Part shown: positions 1-12,569 of the stretch, in pieces
How positions within the stretch are numbered: position 1 is the stretch's first letter
Layout of the letters: each line of letters begins with the position of its first letter
Origin: Falsirhodobacter xinxiangensis
GTDB taxonomy: Bacteria > Pseudomonadota > Alphaproteobacteria > Rhodobacterales > Rhodobacteraceae
Assembly (NCBI RefSeq): GCF_004959935.1
Contig: NZ_SMYN01000003.1
Coordinates: 186,001-250,000, forward strand
Direction of reading: 5' to 3'
DNA length: 64,000 bases
Translations under genes and position numbers: made by a program
Notes under the pieces: model-generated
Databases searched by the model: none
Told to the model about the DNA's origin: nothing
What the model saw: only the letters and a program-made list of their open reading frames with translations

Positions 1-719
1 GGCGCCCTGCCGCGCTGGGCCAGCGGACATGGCGGCTGATGCAGCCCTTCTTCGTCTGGTGCGCGATCATGCTGGCCTGCAAGCTGGGTCAGGCCTTTGC
101 CACCGGGGGCGATCCGATGGTGGAAATCTGGCGCTTCCTGCCACCGCGTGGAAGCTTCGCGCAGCTTTGGTTCCTGCCCTGGGCGGTAGGAGTGACCTTC
201 ATGCTGGCTTGGGCGGCGCGCCGGACGGTGATGCAGATCTCTTCATGGGGACAGCTTGGTGCGGCGCTGGTGGTTCTGGGCGTCGGATCGTTGCCGCTGC
301 TGGCGCTCTGGGCGGATGACAGTTTGCCGCTGATCCTGCGACTTGGGGCACTCTATCTGCCATCGGTCGGGATGGGTGTGGTGATCTTTGCCGCGCGGGG
401 GAACGGGGTGCTGTTGCTGTCGGCGGCGATGGGCTGCTCGCTGCTGGGTTCTCTTTTGGACATCGTGGGGATCGAAGGAGCGCAGCAGTTCCTGTTCGCC
501 CCGCTGGTGATGGCGGTCGCGCTGATGGTGCGGCTGCCGGAGCTTGGCTGGACAAGGCGGCTTGGGCAGGTGTCGATGGACGTCTACCTCGTGCACATGC
601 TGGTGATCGCCGTTGCCTATTCGCTGCCCGTTCCGGCCCCGCATACTGCCGCCGGGGGCATTCTGATCGTGCTGGCAAGCCTTGCGATCGCCGCCACCAT
701 GCAGCTTCGGTCGCGTTAG
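1..719 (+). CDS. Acyltransferase-3 family membrane protein, C-terminal part (truncated by window)
   Basis: The reading frame is open from the first bases, so only the C-terminal 240 or so residues are present and the start lies outside the window. The protein is very hydrophobic, with about seven membrane segments. It ends in the pattern [15 protein letters not shown], which is typical of the last helices of acyltransferase-3 (OafA/ExoZ/OpgC-type) proteins that O-acylate exported glycans. The substrate cannot be told from this part. Its TAG stop shares a TTAG tetranucleotide with the TAA stop of the convergent ubiG. Another multi-pass membrane protein is possible but less likely. Confidence 0.6.
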   Translation, partial: RPAALGQRTWRLMQPFFVWCAIMLACKLGQAFATGGDPMVEIWRFLPPRGSFAQLWFLPWAVGVTFMLAWAARRTVMQISSWGQLGAALVVLGVGSLPLLALWADDSLPLILRLGALYLPSVGMGVVIFAARGNGVLLLSAAMGCSLLGSLLDIVGIEGAQQFLFAPLVMAVALMVRLPELGWTRRLGQVSMDVYLVHMLVIAVAYSLPVPAPHTAAGGILIVLASLAIAATMQLRSR

Positions 720-1450
720 CGCCGGATGCTGGCGGTGACGTAGTTCACCGACAGATCGCGGGCCGAAAGGCTCCAGCGCCATGTGATGGGGTTGAAGACC
801 ATGCCCTTGCGGTCCACCGGGTCCAGCCCCGCGCCCCGGATCAGTGCGTAAAGTTCGTCCGGGGTGATGAACTTCTTCCAGTCATGCGTGCCCTTGGGCA
901 GCCAGCGCATGACCCATTCCGCGCCGACGATGGCCATGGCAAAGCTTTTCGCGTTCCGGTTCAGGGTCGAACACAGCATGATCCCGCCCGGTTTCAAAAG
1001 GTCGTGACAGGCGCGCAGATATGCGGCGGGGTCGGCCACATGCTCGACCACCTCCATGTTCAGCACGGCGTCGAATTGTTCGCCCGCGTCAGCCAGCGCC
1101 TCGGCGGTGGTGTTGCGATAGTCGATGGTCAGGCCCGACTGTTCGGCATGCAGCTTCGCCACCGGAATGTTGCGCGGGGCGGCATCGGCCCCCACCACCG
1201 TCGCGCCCAGACGCGCCATCGGTTCCGACAGAAGCCCGCCGCCGCAGCCGATGTCGAGGATGCGCAGCCCCTCGAACGGGCGGTCCGCCGACAGATCGCG
1301 CCCGTATTCGGCGGCGATCTGTGTGGTGATGTAATCCAGCCGGCAGGGATTCATGACGTGCAGCGGCTTGAATTTGCCGTTCGGGTCCCACCATTCGGCT
1401 GCCATCGCCTCGAATTTCGCCACTTCTGCGGGATCGATGGTCGTTTGCAT
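716..1450 (-). CDS. ubiG: Ubiquinone biosynthesis O-methyltransferase UbiG
   Basis: UbiG carries out both SAM-dependent O-methylations of ubiquinone synthesis in the cytoplasm. The 244-residue protein begins [17 protein letters not shown] and shows the family's early [15 protein letters not shown] block. The SAM-binding motif I follows ([13 protein letters not shown]), then the NMEVVEHV motif. The ATG at 1450 is chosen because AAAGGA sits 6 bases upstream. ATG codons further out (1456 and beyond) would start within or before that site. It diverges from pip with only 46 bases between them, so the two promoters must be very compact. Confidence 0.95.
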   Translation of the reverse strand: MQTTIDPAEVAKFEAMAAEWWDPNGKFKPLHVMNPCRLDYITTQIAAEYGRDLSADRPFEGLRILDIGCGGGLLSEPMARLGATVVGADAAPRNIPVAKLHAEQSGLTIDYRNTTAEALADAGEQFDAVLNMEVVEHVADPAAYLRACHDLLKPGGIMLCSTLNRNAKSFAMAIVGAEWVMRWLPKGTHDWKKFITPDELYALIRGAGLDPVDRKGMVFNPITWRWSLSARDLSVNYVTASIRR

Positions 1451-1496
1451 GGGCATTCCTTTTGCGGCGGGTCTTTGGCGGCTATATAGGATCATC

Positions 1497-2465
1497 ATGG
1501 ATCACAGGTCAGCCCAGAAACGCGCAGTCGAATTCCTTTACCCCCCGATCGAGCCGTTCGACCAGCGGATGATCGATATGGGCGACGGGCACCGCATCTA
1601 TGTCGAACAGGCGGGCAATCCCGAGGGGCGCCCGGTTCTGGTCCTGCATGGCGGGCCGGGGGGCGGGTGCAGCCCGGCGATGCGGCGTTATTTCGATCCG
1701 GCGCATTACCGCGTGATCCTGTTCGACCAGCGGGGCTGCGGACGCTCGCGCCCCTATGCCTCGGTCGAGGATAACACGACATGGCATCTGGTCGCCGATA
1801 TCGAACGCATCCGGCATCTTCTGGGGATCGAGGACTGGATCTGTTTCGGCGGAAGCTGGGGCGCGACGCTGGCTCTGGTCTATGCCATCACCCATCCCGA
1901 ACGCGTGAACCGGCTGGTGCTGCGCGGCGTGTTCCTTGGCACGCAGGCGGAACTCGACTGGTTCTATGGCGGCGGGGCGGGGCGGTTCTATCCCGAACTG
2001 TGGGGGCGGTTCGTTGCGCCGATCCCGCAAGCGGAACGCGATGACATGATCGCGGCCTATAACCGCCGCCTGTTCAGCGGCGATCACGTCGAGGAAGCGC
2101 GGCTTGGCCGGATCTGGGCGAATTGGGAAAACGCGCTTGCTTCGGTCCAGACCGAAGGCGTGCCGGGCGAGGCGCCGTCCGAATATGCCCGCGCCTTCGC
2201 CCGGTTGGAGAATCACTATTTCACCAATCGCTGCTTTCTGGACGATGACGGCTGGATTCTGCGGAACCGGCGGGAAATCCAGCATATCCCGACGCTTGTC
2301 GTGCAGGGGCGTCTGGACATGATCTGTCCGCCCGTATCCGCACACCGCCTGACCGAAAACTGGGCGGGGGCAGAGCTGCGGATCGTGCCGATGGCGGGCC
2401 ATGCCCTGTCCGAGCCGGGGATCAGCGCCGCGCTGGTTGCCGCGATGGACGGGCTGCGGGTCTGA
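1497..2465 (+). CDS. pip: Proline iminopeptidase
   Basis: This is an alpha/beta-hydrolase that removes N-terminal proline from peptides (peptidase family S33). The 322-residue protein has the [10 protein letters not shown] oxyanion segment near residue 50. It also has the nucleophile elbow [10 protein letters not shown] with catalytic Ser, a late Asp (GRLDMICPP) and a catalytic His (MAGHAL). An in-frame ATG exists at 1353, but that region lies inside ubiG. The start at 1497 gives [21 protein letters not shown], the usual N terminus of the family. The gene is followed by the dnaK leader. Confidence 0.93.
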   Translation: MDHRSAQKRAVEFLYPPIEPFDQRMIDMGDGHRIYVEQAGNPEGRPVLVLHGGPGGGCSPAMRRYFDPAHYRVILFDQRGCGRSRPYASVEDNTTWHLVADIERIRHLLGIEDWICFGGSWGATLALVYAITHPERVNRLVLRGVFLGTQAELDWFYGGGAGRFYPELWGRFVAPIPQAERDDMIAAYNRRLFSGDHVEEARLGRIWANWENALASVQTEGVPGEAPSEYARAFARLENHYFTNRCFLDDDGWILRNRREIQHIPTLVVQGRLDMICPPVSAHRLTENWAGAELRIVPMAGHALSEPGISAALVAAMDGLRV

Positions 2466-2496
2466 GACGTTTCATCGCATTCACGGTGCTGTGACG

Positions 2497-2525
2497 CTTG
2501 CAGCGCGAAAACCCCCTCCTTATAT
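2497..2525 (+). promoter_or_regulatory. Candidate RpoH (sigma-32) heat-shock promoter of dnaK
   Basis: CTTG at 2497-2500 is separated by 18 bases from CTTATAT at 2519-2525. This matches the alphaproteobacterial RpoH pattern CTTG-N17/18-CYTATNT. It lies about 115 bases upstream of the dnaK start, in a 173-base non-coding stretch that holds no other gene. Confidence 0.75.
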
Positions 2526-2638
2526 ACGCCCGGTAGCCGGGTAGGGCGGCAGCCTTGCCGGCCGCATCTGGGATCGGGGGCCAGGAGCCGTTCGCGGGCC
2601 TGGACCCATAAATCGCCGCCAAGCAGAGGTGCAAACAC

Positions 2639-4546
2639 ATGGCTAAAGTCATCGGGATCGACCTCGGGACCACCAACAGCTGCGTCGCCATCATGGACGG
2701 CGCGCAACCCCGAGTGATCGAGAACGCGGAAGGGGCGCGTACGACGCCCTCCATCGTCGGCTTCACGGAAAATGAACGGCTCGTGGGGCAATCCGCGAAA
2801 CGTCAGGCCGTGACCAATCCGACCAACACCATCTTCGCAGTCAAACGCCTGATCGGTCGCCGCGTCACCGACGCCGAAGTGACCAAGGACAAGAAGCTGG
2901 TCCCCTATGCCATCGTCGATGGCGGGAACGGCGACGCATGGGTCGAAACCCGCGGCGAGAAGTATTCGCCCTCGCAAGTGTCGGCCTTCATCCTGCAGAA
3001 GATGAAAGAGACCGCCGAAGCCTATCTGGGCGAAGGTGTGACGCAGGCCGTCATCACGGTTCCGGCCTATTTCAACGACGCACAGCGTCAGGCGACCAAG
3101 GACGCGGGCAAGATCGCGGGCCTCGAAGTTCTGCGCATCATCAACGAGCCGACCGCTGCCGCACTGGCTTACGGGCTGGACAAGAAGGGGTCGAAGACCA
3201 TCGCGGTCTATGACCTTGGCGGCGGCACCTTCGACATCACGATCCTTGAGATCGACGACGGCCTGTTCGAAGTGAAATCGACCAACGGGGACACCTTCCT
3301 TGGCGGCGAAGACTTCGACATGCGCATCGTCAGCTACCTTGCCGACGAGTTCAAGAAAGAGCATGGCGTCGATCTGACCGCCGACAAGATGGCGCTTCAG
3401 CGTCTGAAGGAAGCGGCGGAAAAGGCCAAGATCGAGCTGTCGTCCAGCCAGCAGACCGAGATCAACCAGCCGTTCATCTCGATGGACCGCAACTCGGGCA
3501 CGCCGCTGCACATGGTCATGAAGCTGACCCGCGCCAAGCTGGAAAGCCTTGTGGGCGATCTGATCAAGGCGTCGATCAAGCCGTGTCAGGCTGCGCTGAA
3601 GGATGCCGGCCTTTCGATCAACGAGATCGACGAGGTGGTTCTGGTCGGCGGTATGACCCGCATGCCCAAGGTCATCGAGGAAGTGACGAAGTTCTTCGGC
3701 AAGGAGCCCCACAAGGGCGTGAACCCCGATGAAGTCGTGGCGCTGGGCGCGGCCATTCAGGCCGGCGTTCTGCAAGGCGACGTCAAGGACGTGGTGCTGC
3801 TGGACGTCACCCCGCTGTCGCTGGGGATCGAGACGCTGGGCGGCGTGTTCACCCGTCTGATCGACCGCAACACGACCATCCCGACGAAGAAGAGCCAAGT
3901 CTTCTCGACCGCCGAGGACAACCAGAACGCCGTCACCATCCGCGTCTTCCAGGGCGAGCGCGAAATGGCTGCCGACAACAAGATGCTGGGTCAGTTCAAC
4001 CTTGAGGACATCCCGCCCGCTCCGCGCGGCATGCCGCAGATCGAGGTGACCTTCGACATCGACGCCAACGGCATCGTGTCGGTCGGCGCCAAGGACAAGG
4101 GCACCGGCAAGGCGCAGAACATCACGATCCAGGCGTCGGGCGGTCTGTCGGACGAAGACATCGAGAAGATGGTCAAGGATGCCGAAGCCAATGCCGAGGG
4201 CGACAAGGCCCGCAAGGAGTTGGTCGAGGCGAAGAACCAGGGCGAAAGCCTGATCCATTCGACGAAGAAATCCATCGCCGAACATGGCGACAAGGTGGAC
4301 CCGTCGACGATCGAGGCGATCGAACTGGCGATGAACGCGCTGGAAGAAAACCTTGCCAAGGACGATGCCGGCAAGATCAAGGGCGGCATCCAGAACCTGA
4401 CCGAAGCCGCGATGCGTCTGGGCGAGGCGATCTACAAGTCGCAGCAGGAAGCCGAAGGCGCAAATCCCGAGGAAGGCCCGCGCAATGTCGATGACGACAT
4501 CGTGGACGCCGACTTCGAGGATCTGGGCGACGACAAGCGGAAATGA
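2639..4546 (+). CDS. dnaK: Chaperone DnaK (Hsp70)
   Basis: ATP-driven Hsp70 chaperone that folds and disaggregates cytoplasmic proteins together with DnaJ and GrpE. The 635-residue product has the N-terminal phosphate-binding motif [12 protein letters not shown]. The second ATPase motif is DLGGGTFD, and the third is [11 protein letters not shown]. The substrate-binding domain begins around residue 390 ([11 protein letters not shown]). The C-terminal tail [13 protein letters not shown] is usual for alphaproteobacteria. dnaJ follows after 67 bases, the classic dnaKJ order. The RpoH-like promoter upstream predicts heat induction. Confidence 0.99.
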   Translation: MAKVIGIDLGTTNSCVAIMDGAQPRVIENAEGARTTPSIVGFTENERLVGQSAKRQAVTNPTNTIFAVKRLIGRRVTDAEVTKDKKLVPYAIVDGGNGDAWVETRGEKYSPSQVSAFILQKMKETAEAYLGEGVTQAVITVPAYFNDAQRQATKDAGKIAGLEVLRIINEPTAAALAYGLDKKGSKTIAVYDLGGGTFDITILEIDDGLFEVKSTNGDTFLGGEDFDMRIVSYLADEFKKEHGVDLTADKMALQRLKEAAEKAKIELSSSQQTEINQPFISMDRNSGTPLHMVMKLTRAKLESLVGDLIKASIKPCQAALKDAGLSINEIDEVVLVGGMTRMPKVIEEVTKFFGKEPHKGVNPDEVVALGAAIQAGVLQGDVKDVVLLDVTPLSLGIETLGGVFTRLIDRNTTIPTKKSQVFSTAEDNQNAVTIRVFQGEREMAADNKMLGQFNLEDIPPAPRGMPQIEVTFDIDANGIVSVGAKDKGTGKAQNITIQASGGLSDEDIEKMVKDAEANAEGDKARKELVEAKNQGESLIHSTKKSIAEHGDKVDPSTIEAIELAMNALEENLAKDDAGKIKGGIQNLTEAAMRLGEAIYKSQQEAEGANPEEGPRNVDDDIVDADFEDLGDDKRK

Positions 4547-4571
4547 TCCTTTCGGATCAGCGGTGAAGGGG

Positions 4572-4593
4572 GGCGGTCCGGAAACGGGCCGCC
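4572..4593 (+). other. GNRA-capped hairpin between dnaK and dnaJ
   Basis: Nine base pairs (4572-4580 with 4585-4593, one G-U pair) enclose a GAAA tetraloop. No T-run follows, so it is unlikely to be an intrinsic terminator. It could stabilise or process the dnaK-dnaJ message and set the dnaK:dnaJ ratio. Confidence 0.55.
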
Positions 4594-4613
4594 TTCCCGC
4601 ATAAGGGACCGGA

Positions 4614-5765
4614 ATGGCAAAACGTGATTACTATGATGTTCTGGGCGCTGCCCGCGGAGCCTCGGCCGAGGAGCTGAAGAAGGCTTATCGCACCAAGGCC
4701 AAGGAACTTCACCCAGACCGCAACAAGGACAATCCCAACGCCGAGGCGCAGTTCAAGGAAGTGAACGAAGCCTATGACGTGCTGAAGGATGCCGACAAGA
4801 AGGCAGCCTATGACCGCTTTGGCCATGCGGCTTTCGAGGGCGGCATGGGCGGCGGTCGCCCCGGGCAGGGCTATGGCCAGCAGGGCGATTTCGGCAGCGC
4901 GTTCTCGGACGTGTTCGAGGATCTGTTCGGCGATTTCATGGGCCGTGGCGGCGGTGCGGGCGGCGGGCGGCAACGCCAGACCCGCGGGTCCGATCTGCGC
5001 TACAACCTGCGCGTCTCGCTTGAGGAAGCCTTCGGCGGGGTTCAGAAGACGATCAGCGTTCCCGCATCGACCGCTTGTGGTGCATGCCACGGCACCGGGG
5101 CCGAGGGCGGCGCCGAACCCGTCACCTGCCCGACCTGTTCCGGCATGGGCAAGGTCCGCGCGCAACAGGGCTTCTTCACGGTCGAACGCACCTGCCCGAC
5201 CTGCAACGGCATGGGCCAGATCGTAAAGAACCCGTGCAAGGTCTGCCATGGCGCGGGCCGGGTGGAAAAGGAACGCTCGCTGTCGGTGAACATCCCGGCG
5301 GGGGTGGAGACTGGCACCCGCATCCGTCTGGCCGGGGAAGGCGAGGCGGGGCTGCGCGGCGGTCCGTCCGGCGATCTTTACATCTTCATCGAGGTGCGCG
5401 AGCACGCGATCTTCCAGCGCGACGGCGTGCATCTGTTCTGCCGCGTGCCGGTGTCCATCGCCACCGCCGCGCTGGGCGGCGAGGTGGAGGTTCCGACCAT
5501 CGACGGCGGCATGTCGCGCGTGAAGGTCCCGGCAGGCAGCCAGACCGGCAAGCAGATGCGCCTGCGCGCCAAGGGGATGCCTGCCTTGCGCGGTGGCGGA
5601 TCGGGCGACATGCTGATCGAACTGGCGGTGGAAACTCCGGTCAACCTGACGGCACGTCAGAAGGAGATCCTTCGCGAATTCGACACGCTGTCATCGGACA
5701 ACAATCCCGAAGGCTCCAGCTTCTTTTCGAAGGTGAAGGGCTTTTGGGACGGTATGAAGAACTGA
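4614..5765 (+). CDS. dnaJ: Co-chaperone DnaJ (Hsp40)
   Basis: Type-I J-protein that delivers substrates to DnaK and stimulates its ATPase. The 383-residue protein has a J domain (residues 1-70) with HPD at 33-35 and a Gly/Phe-rich linker near 75-120. Four zinc-binding repeats follow ([32 protein letters not shown]). The last part is the C-terminal substrate-binding domain. It lies downstream of dnaK and probably shares its transcript. kdsA starts only 10 bases after its stop, so read-through into kdsA is plausible. Confidence 0.98.
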   Translation: MAKRDYYDVLGAARGASAEELKKAYRTKAKELHPDRNKDNPNAEAQFKEVNEAYDVLKDADKKAAYDRFGHAAFEGGMGGGRPGQGYGQQGDFGSAFSDVFEDLFGDFMGRGGGAGGGRQRQTRGSDLRYNLRVSLEEAFGGVQKTISVPASTACGACHGTGAEGGAEPVTCPTCSGMGKVRAQQGFFTVERTCPTCNGMGQIVKNPCKVCHGAGRVEKERSLSVNIPAGVETGTRIRLAGEGEAGLRGGPSGDLYIFIEVREHAIFQRDGVHLFCRVPVSIATAALGGEVEVPTIDGGMSRVKVPAGSQTGKQMRLRAKGMPALRGGGSGDMLIELAVETPVNLTARQKEILREFDTLSSDNNPEGSSFFSKVKGFWDGMKN

Positions 5766-5775
5766 GGGAAAAGCC

Positions 5776-6597
5776 ATGAACATCGTGACCATCGGCGACA
5801 TCGCCATCGGCGGGAACAACCCGATCTCGCTCATCCTCGGGCCGTGCCAGCTTGAATCGCTGGAACACGCGCGGATGATGGCGGGGCGGATTGCCGAGGC
5901 CTGCGCGCCGACCGGCACGAAGTTCATCTTCAAGGCCAGCTATGACAAGGCCAACCGGTCCTCCATCGGGACGGAACGCGGCCTTGGCATGGAAAAGGGG
6001 CTGGAGATCCTTGCGCAGATCAAGGACGAGTTCGGCGTTCCGGTCCTGACCGATGTTCACGAGCCGTGGCACTGCGCCAAGGCGGCCGAGGTCTGCGACG
6101 TGTTGCAGATCCCCGCGTTCCTGTGCCGCCAGACCGACCTGCTGCTGGCGGCGGGCGAGACCGGCCGCGCTATCAACATCAAGAAAGGTCAGTTCCTCGC
6201 CCCTTGGGACATGAAGAACGTCGCGGCCAAGGTCGAATCGACCGGCAACCGCAACATCATGCTGTGCGAGCGGGGAACCTCCTTCGGCTATAACGCGCTG
6301 GTTACGGATTTCCGCGGGCTGCCGACGATGGCGGCGACCGGCTGGCCGGTGGTGTTCGACGCGACGCATTCGGTGCAGCAACCGGGCGGCCTTGGCGGCA
6401 CATCGGGCGGGCAGCGCGAATTCGCGCCGGTGCTGGCGCGGGCGGCCTGTGCGGTGGGCGTGTCTGCGCTGTTCATCGAAACGCATCAGGACCCGGACAA
6501 CGCGCCGTCGGACGGGCCGAACATGATCCCGGTGGACCAGATGCCGGCGTTGATCGCGAACCTGCGGGCCTTCGACGCGCTGGCCAAGGGGCTCTGA
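5776..6597 (+). CDS. kdsA: 3-deoxy-8-phosphooctulonate synthase KdsA
   Basis: Condenses arabinose-5-phosphate with phosphoenolpyruvate to Kdo-8-phosphate, the first committed step to the inner-core sugar Kdo of LPS. The 273-residue protein has typical DAHP-synthase-I family segments: GPCQLES near the start, [20 protein letters not shown] and [10 protein letters not shown] possible metal-binding Cys is visible in [11 protein letters not shown]. It forms a tight pair with kdsB, which starts one base after its stop. The arabinose-5-phosphate isomerase kdsD is in this window at 31093-32046. No kdsC phosphatase is seen. Confidence 0.97.
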   Translation: MNIVTIGDIAIGGNNPISLILGPCQLESLEHARMMAGRIAEACAPTGTKFIFKASYDKANRSSIGTERGLGMEKGLEILAQIKDEFGVPVLTDVHEPWHCAKAAEVCDVLQIPAFLCRQTDLLLAAGETGRAINIKKGQFLAPWDMKNVAAKVESTGNRNIMLCERGTSFGYNALVTDFRGLPTMAATGWPVVFDATHSVQQPGGLGGTSGGQREFAPVLARAACAVGVSALFIETHQDPDNAPSDGPNMIPVDQMPALIANLRAFDALAKGL

Positions 6598-6598
6598 C

Positions 6599-7387
6599 AT
6601 GGACGCCTGCATCATCATCCCGGCGCGCTATGCCTCCACCCGTTACCCCGCGAAACCGCTGGCGGTGCTGAAAGGGGCGAACGGCGTCAGCCGCAGCCTT
6701 TTGGAGCGGTCCGTGATCGCGGCAAGGCAGGTCGGCGTTCCGGTCTTCGTCGCCACGGATGATGACCGCATCAAGGCAGAAGCCGACCGCATCGGCGCCG
6801 ACACGATCATGACCGATCCCGAATGCCGCAACGGCACCGAGCGCGTGGCGCAAGCCGTCCAGCGCGCTGGCATCACGGCCGAGGTCATCGTCAACCTGCA
6901 AGGCGACGCGCCGCTGACCCCGCCGCATTTCGTCACCGCCCTGATCGAGGCGATGCGCGGCGGCATGGGCGTTGCAACGCCCGTGCTGCGCTGCGATGCC
7001 GAGGCGTTGGCGAATTTCATGGCCGACCGCCGTGCAGGCCGCGTGGGGGCGACGACGGTGGTGTCGAACCGTCTGGGCCAGGCGCTGTATTTCTCTAAAG
7101 AAGTGATCCCCTTCACGAACGCGCAGACGGTGGTGGATGGGATCGTGCCGGTCTTCCACCATGTCGGGCTTTACGCCTACCGCCGTGCCGCTCTGGACGC
7201 CTATATGGGCTGGGATATCGGCTCGCTGGAGAAGCTGGAGGGGCTGGAACAGCTCCGTTTCCTTGAAAACGGCCACCCGGTGCAGGCGGTCGAAGTGACC
7301 GCCCCCGGCGCCGCGTTCTGGGAGTTGAACAACCCCTCCGACGTGCCGCTGATCGAAGGCTACCTTGCCCGGATGGGCATCGACTAA
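6599..7387 (+). CDS. kdsB: CMP-Kdo synthetase (3-deoxy-manno-octulosonate cytidylyltransferase) KdsB
   Basis: Activates Kdo with CTP to CMP-Kdo for transfer onto lipid A precursor. The 262-residue protein carries the nucleotide-binding N terminus IIPARYASTRYPAKPL, the NLQGDAPL segment and the GLYAYRR block. It follows kdsA by one base and is almost certainly translated from the same message. Its TAA stop is interleaved with the TAG stop of the convergent glyoxalase-fold gene in the tetranucleotide CTAA (7384-7387). Confidence 0.96.
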   Translation: MDACIIIPARYASTRYPAKPLAVLKGANGVSRSLLERSVIAARQVGVPVFVATDDDRIKAEADRIGADTIMTDPECRNGTERVAQAVQRAGITAEVIVNLQGDAPLTPPHFVTALIEAMRGGMGVATPVLRCDAEALANFMADRRAGRVGATTVVSNRLGQALYFSKEVIPFTNAQTVVDGIVPVFHHVGLYAYRRAALDAYMGWDIGSLEKLEGLEQLRFLENGHPVQAVEVTAPGAAFWELNNPSDVPLIEGYLARMGID

Positions 7388-7860
7388 CTCTCGCAGAAGC
7401 GGATCGTGTTGCGGAACGGGTCGTAGACGGTCATCTGCGTGCCCCATTCTTCGGTCTCCAGACCCGGGCGCATGTTGGCATAGGGCTTCGCCATCACCTC
7501 GGTGTGGAAGGCGCGGATGTTCTTCATCCGCACGAAGGTCGTCGCCCCCGGCACCGCATCGCCGTGATGTTCCGACAGATGCAGGATCAACCCTGCGCGC
7601 GAGACCTGCGTGTAAAGCGGTGCACCGGGGTGGAAGCGGTGCTGCCAGTCCTGCGTGAAGCCCAACCAGCCGACATAGAAGTCCAGCGCCTTCGATTCAT
7701 CGAAGATGCGCAGGATAGGGCAGGTTTCGGTGAAGCGGGGTTGCGCGGCGGCGGTGTTCCAGTCGCGGTAGCCAAGCTGTTTGGCCACGATTTCCAGAGC
7801 GCGGGAATGCGGAATGTCCAGCTCGGCGCGCAGCGCCTTGGCCATGAGTTTGGGGTCCAT
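7384..7860 (-). CDS. Glyoxalase/bleomycin-resistance (VOC) superfamily protein
   Basis: A 158-residue protein. Residues 1-40 (MDPKLMAKALRAELD...) form a short helical lead of the kind found in some VOC proteins that recognise ankyrin-like or DNA-repair partners. Residues 45-158 look like a single vicinal-oxygen-chelate domain (PILRIFDESKALDFYVGWLG, then a C-terminal DPFRNTIRF strand). This resembles bleomycin-binding proteins annotated in many Rhodobacteraceae. The substrate is unknown, and neither resistance nor lyase activity can be claimed. It is a single gene, convergent with kdsB. Confidence 0.75.
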   Translation of the reverse strand: MDPKLMAKALRAELDIPHSRALEIVAKQLGYRDWNTAAAQPRFTETCPILRIFDESKALDFYVGWLGFTQDWQHRFHPGAPLYTQVSRAGLILHLSEHHGDAVPGATTFVRMKNIRAFHTEVMAKPYANMRPGLETEEWGTQMTVYDPFRNTIRFCES

Positions 7861-8042
7861 CGTCGTCCTTTCGGGCGCATCTTCGGTCAGGGTCCGCGTT
7901 GCTGACAGTCGCGCCGGTGAAAGGTCGGCGTTCGGTTCGCGGCACGTTCACCATGATTGCGGACGGCGGGCCGTGCCAGCCCTGCCGCGACGCTAGCCTT
8001 GCATTAACGATTTCGCAACCATCCTTAAGGCAGGGTGAGCGC

Positions 8043-8789
8043 ATGAGCGGATTCAGCGAAGCCCCCCTTTCCCTGTTCGATGACGAGGCCGCAGCGGCCC
8101 CGATCGCGGGCAAGTTGCCCTCCTATATCGGCGATCACCGCAAACGCCTTCGCGCGCGGTTCACCGAAGGCGGCGCTGCGGCGATGCCGGATTACGAGTT
8201 GCTGGAATTGCTGCTGTTCCGGTCCATCCCGCGGCAGGATGTAAAGCCGCTGGCGCGTCTGCTGCTGGACACGTTCGGCGATCTGAACCGGGTGGTGACG
8301 GCGCCCGTCGCGCGGCTGGTCGCGGTCAAGGGCGTGGGCGAGACGGTGGCGCAGGATCTGAAGATCCTCGAAGCCGTGGCGCAGCGGATGATGCGGGCGC
8401 GGGTGATGAACATGCCGGTGCTGTCGTCATGGGACGCGCTCTTGGACTATTGCCATACCGCGATGGCGCATCGCGATACGGAGCAGTTCCGGGTGCTGTT
8501 CCTTGACCGCAAGAACGTCCTGATCGCGGATGAGGAGCAGGGGCAAGGCACGGTGGATCATGTGCCCGTCTATCCGCGCGAAGTGGTGAAGCGGGCGCTG
8601 GAGTTGAACGCCTCGGCGCTGATCCTGGTGCACAATCACCCGTCGGGCGATCCGACGCCCTCGCAGGCCGACATCACCATGACGATCCAGATACAGGAGG
8701 CGGCGCAGGTGCTTGGGATCACGCTGCACGACCACCTGATCGTGGGTAAGGAACGCGAATTGTCGTTCAGGTCGAGTGGGTATCTGTAA
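8043..8789 (+). CDS. radC: RadC family JAB/JAMM-domain protein
   Basis: A 248-residue RadC homologue. An N-terminal helix-hairpin-helix-like region (VKGVGETVAQDLK) precedes a JAMM metallopeptidase-type domain. Its metal-binding signature HNHPSGDPTPSQAD is complete. Despite the historical name, a direct role in DNA repair is not established for the family. The ATG at 8043 gives the normal N terminus, whereas an upstream in-frame ATG at 7899 would add an atypical 48 residues. The 182-base region before it has no clear promoter that I trust. A strong two-way terminator follows. Confidence 0.93.
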   Translation: MSGFSEAPLSLFDDEAAAAPIAGKLPSYIGDHRKRLRARFTEGGAAAMPDYELLELLLFRSIPRQDVKPLARLLLDTFGDLNRVVTAPVARLVAVKGVGETVAQDLKILEAVAQRMMRARVMNMPVLSSWDALLDYCHTAMAHRDTEQFRVLFLDRKNVLIADEEQGQGTVDHVPVYPREVVKRALELNASALILVHNHPSGDPTPSQADITMTIQIQEAAQVLGITLHDHLIVGKERELSFRSSGYL

Positions 8790-8803
8790 TCCCGCGAACG
8801 AAA

Positions 8804-8831
8804 AAAACCGAAGCCTCGCGGCTTCGGTTTT
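8804..8831. terminator. Bidirectional intrinsic terminator between radC and secA
   Basis: Eight GC-rich base pairs (8808-8815 with 8820-8827) around a TCGC loop, extended by flanking A4/T4. T-runs follow on both strands, so it can end both convergent transcripts. Confidence 0.9.
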
Positions 8832-8850
8832 GCTTTTCCACGCAGGATGA

Positions 8851-11520
<2,670 letters not shown>

Positions 11521-11705
11521 GTTTTCTCCGCGCGGCCGTGTCAAAGGCGTGTGACATGATCGTGTGAGGGTGTGGCCTTGGCTGTCCTTACGCCTTAAAT
11601 GGTGGGCGCAAGGTCCTGGCGGGCCCCTCACTCGTGACGCAAGCGATGTAAGGGCAGGCTGGGGCCAAGTCAACGTCGCGCGTCCCGCGCGGCCTTACCC
11701 GGAGT

Positions 11706-12557
11706 ATGTCGATGCTGACGAAAACGAAGCTGTCCCTCACCGCGCTTGCGCTGGTTCTGGCAACGCCGCTGATGGCGCAGGAGCCTTCGGGCGACACGGT
11801 GGTCGCAACCGTGGGCGGCAAGGACATCACGCTGGCCCAGATGCTGGTGCTGCGCGAGAAGCTTCCCCCCCAGTATCAAAGCCTGCCGGACGATGCGCTG
11901 TATCAGGGCATCCTTGAACAGCTGATCCAGCAGGAGGCGCTGGCCCAGTCGGTCGAGGGCGAGATCACCCCCAAGGACGAGATCGCGATGAACCTCGAAC
12001 GTCAGTCCTATCTGGCGGGCAAGGCGCTGGAGGAGGTAGCAGGGGCGGCGGTCACGGACGAGGCGCTTCAGGCCGCCTATGACGCGCGCTATGCCGATGC
12101 GGCGCCGACGACCGAATACAATGCGTCGCATATCCTCGTGGACAGCGAGGAGAAGGCGAAGGAGCTGAAGACCCAGATCGACGGCGGCGCCGATTTCGCC
12201 AAGTTGGCGACCGAGAATTCCTCGGACCCCGGTTCGGCCCAGAACGGCGGCTCGCTGGGCTGGTTCGGACCCGGCATGATGGTGAAGCCCTTCGAGGATG
12301 CCGTGAACACGCTGGAGCCGGGCGCGGTGTCAAACCCGATCCAAACCCAGTTCGGCTGGCATCTGGTGAAGCTGAACGAGACGCGCGACGCGGGAAAGCC
12401 GACGCTTGATGCCGTGCGCGACGAATTGGCGGCCGAACTTCAGCAGGCTGCCGTGACCGAGCACCTGACCAAGATCACCGAAGGCGCAAACGTCACGCGC
12501 AGCGAAGAAACTATTGACCCGAGCGTGCTTCGCAACGATTCCTTGATCGCGGAATAA
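11706..12557 (+). CDS. Periplasmic parvulin-type peptidyl-prolyl isomerase
   Basis: A 283-residue exported folding catalyst. A clear signal peptide with a cleavable MAQ ending lies at residues 1-25. A SurA-like helical segment follows, then one parvulin (rotamase) domain at about residues 135-230. That domain shows the motifs ASHILVDSEE, NGGSLGWFGPGMM and TQFGWHLVKL. The gene is divergent from secA across 185 bases, in which I see no confident promoter, and is 12 bases upstream of argJ. It resembles the PrsA/PpiC group found next to argJ in related bacteria. Confidence 0.92.
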   Translation: MSMLTKTKLSLTALALVLATPLMAQEPSGDTVVATVGGKDITLAQMLVLREKLPPQYQSLPDDALYQGILEQLIQQEALAQSVEGEITPKDEIAMNLERQSYLAGKALEEVAGAAVTDEALQAAYDARYADAAPTTEYNASHILVDSEEKAKELKTQIDGGADFAKLATENSSDPGSAQNGGSLGWFGPGMMVKPFEDAVNTLEPGAVSNPIQTQFGWHLVKLNETRDAGKPTLDAVRDELAAELQQAAVTEHLTKITEGANVTRSEETIDPSVLRNDSLIAE

Positions 12558-12569
12558 GGGAGCCAAAAC

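Noticed and set aside
2216-4285. A long minus-strand frame opposite dnaK
   Set aside because: It has the same antisense-frame pattern, and dnaK occupies the other strand with full conservation.
7384-7860. Bleomycin resistance gene
   Set aside because: Only the shared fold is seen. Resistance function cannot be inferred for a chromosomal VOC protein.
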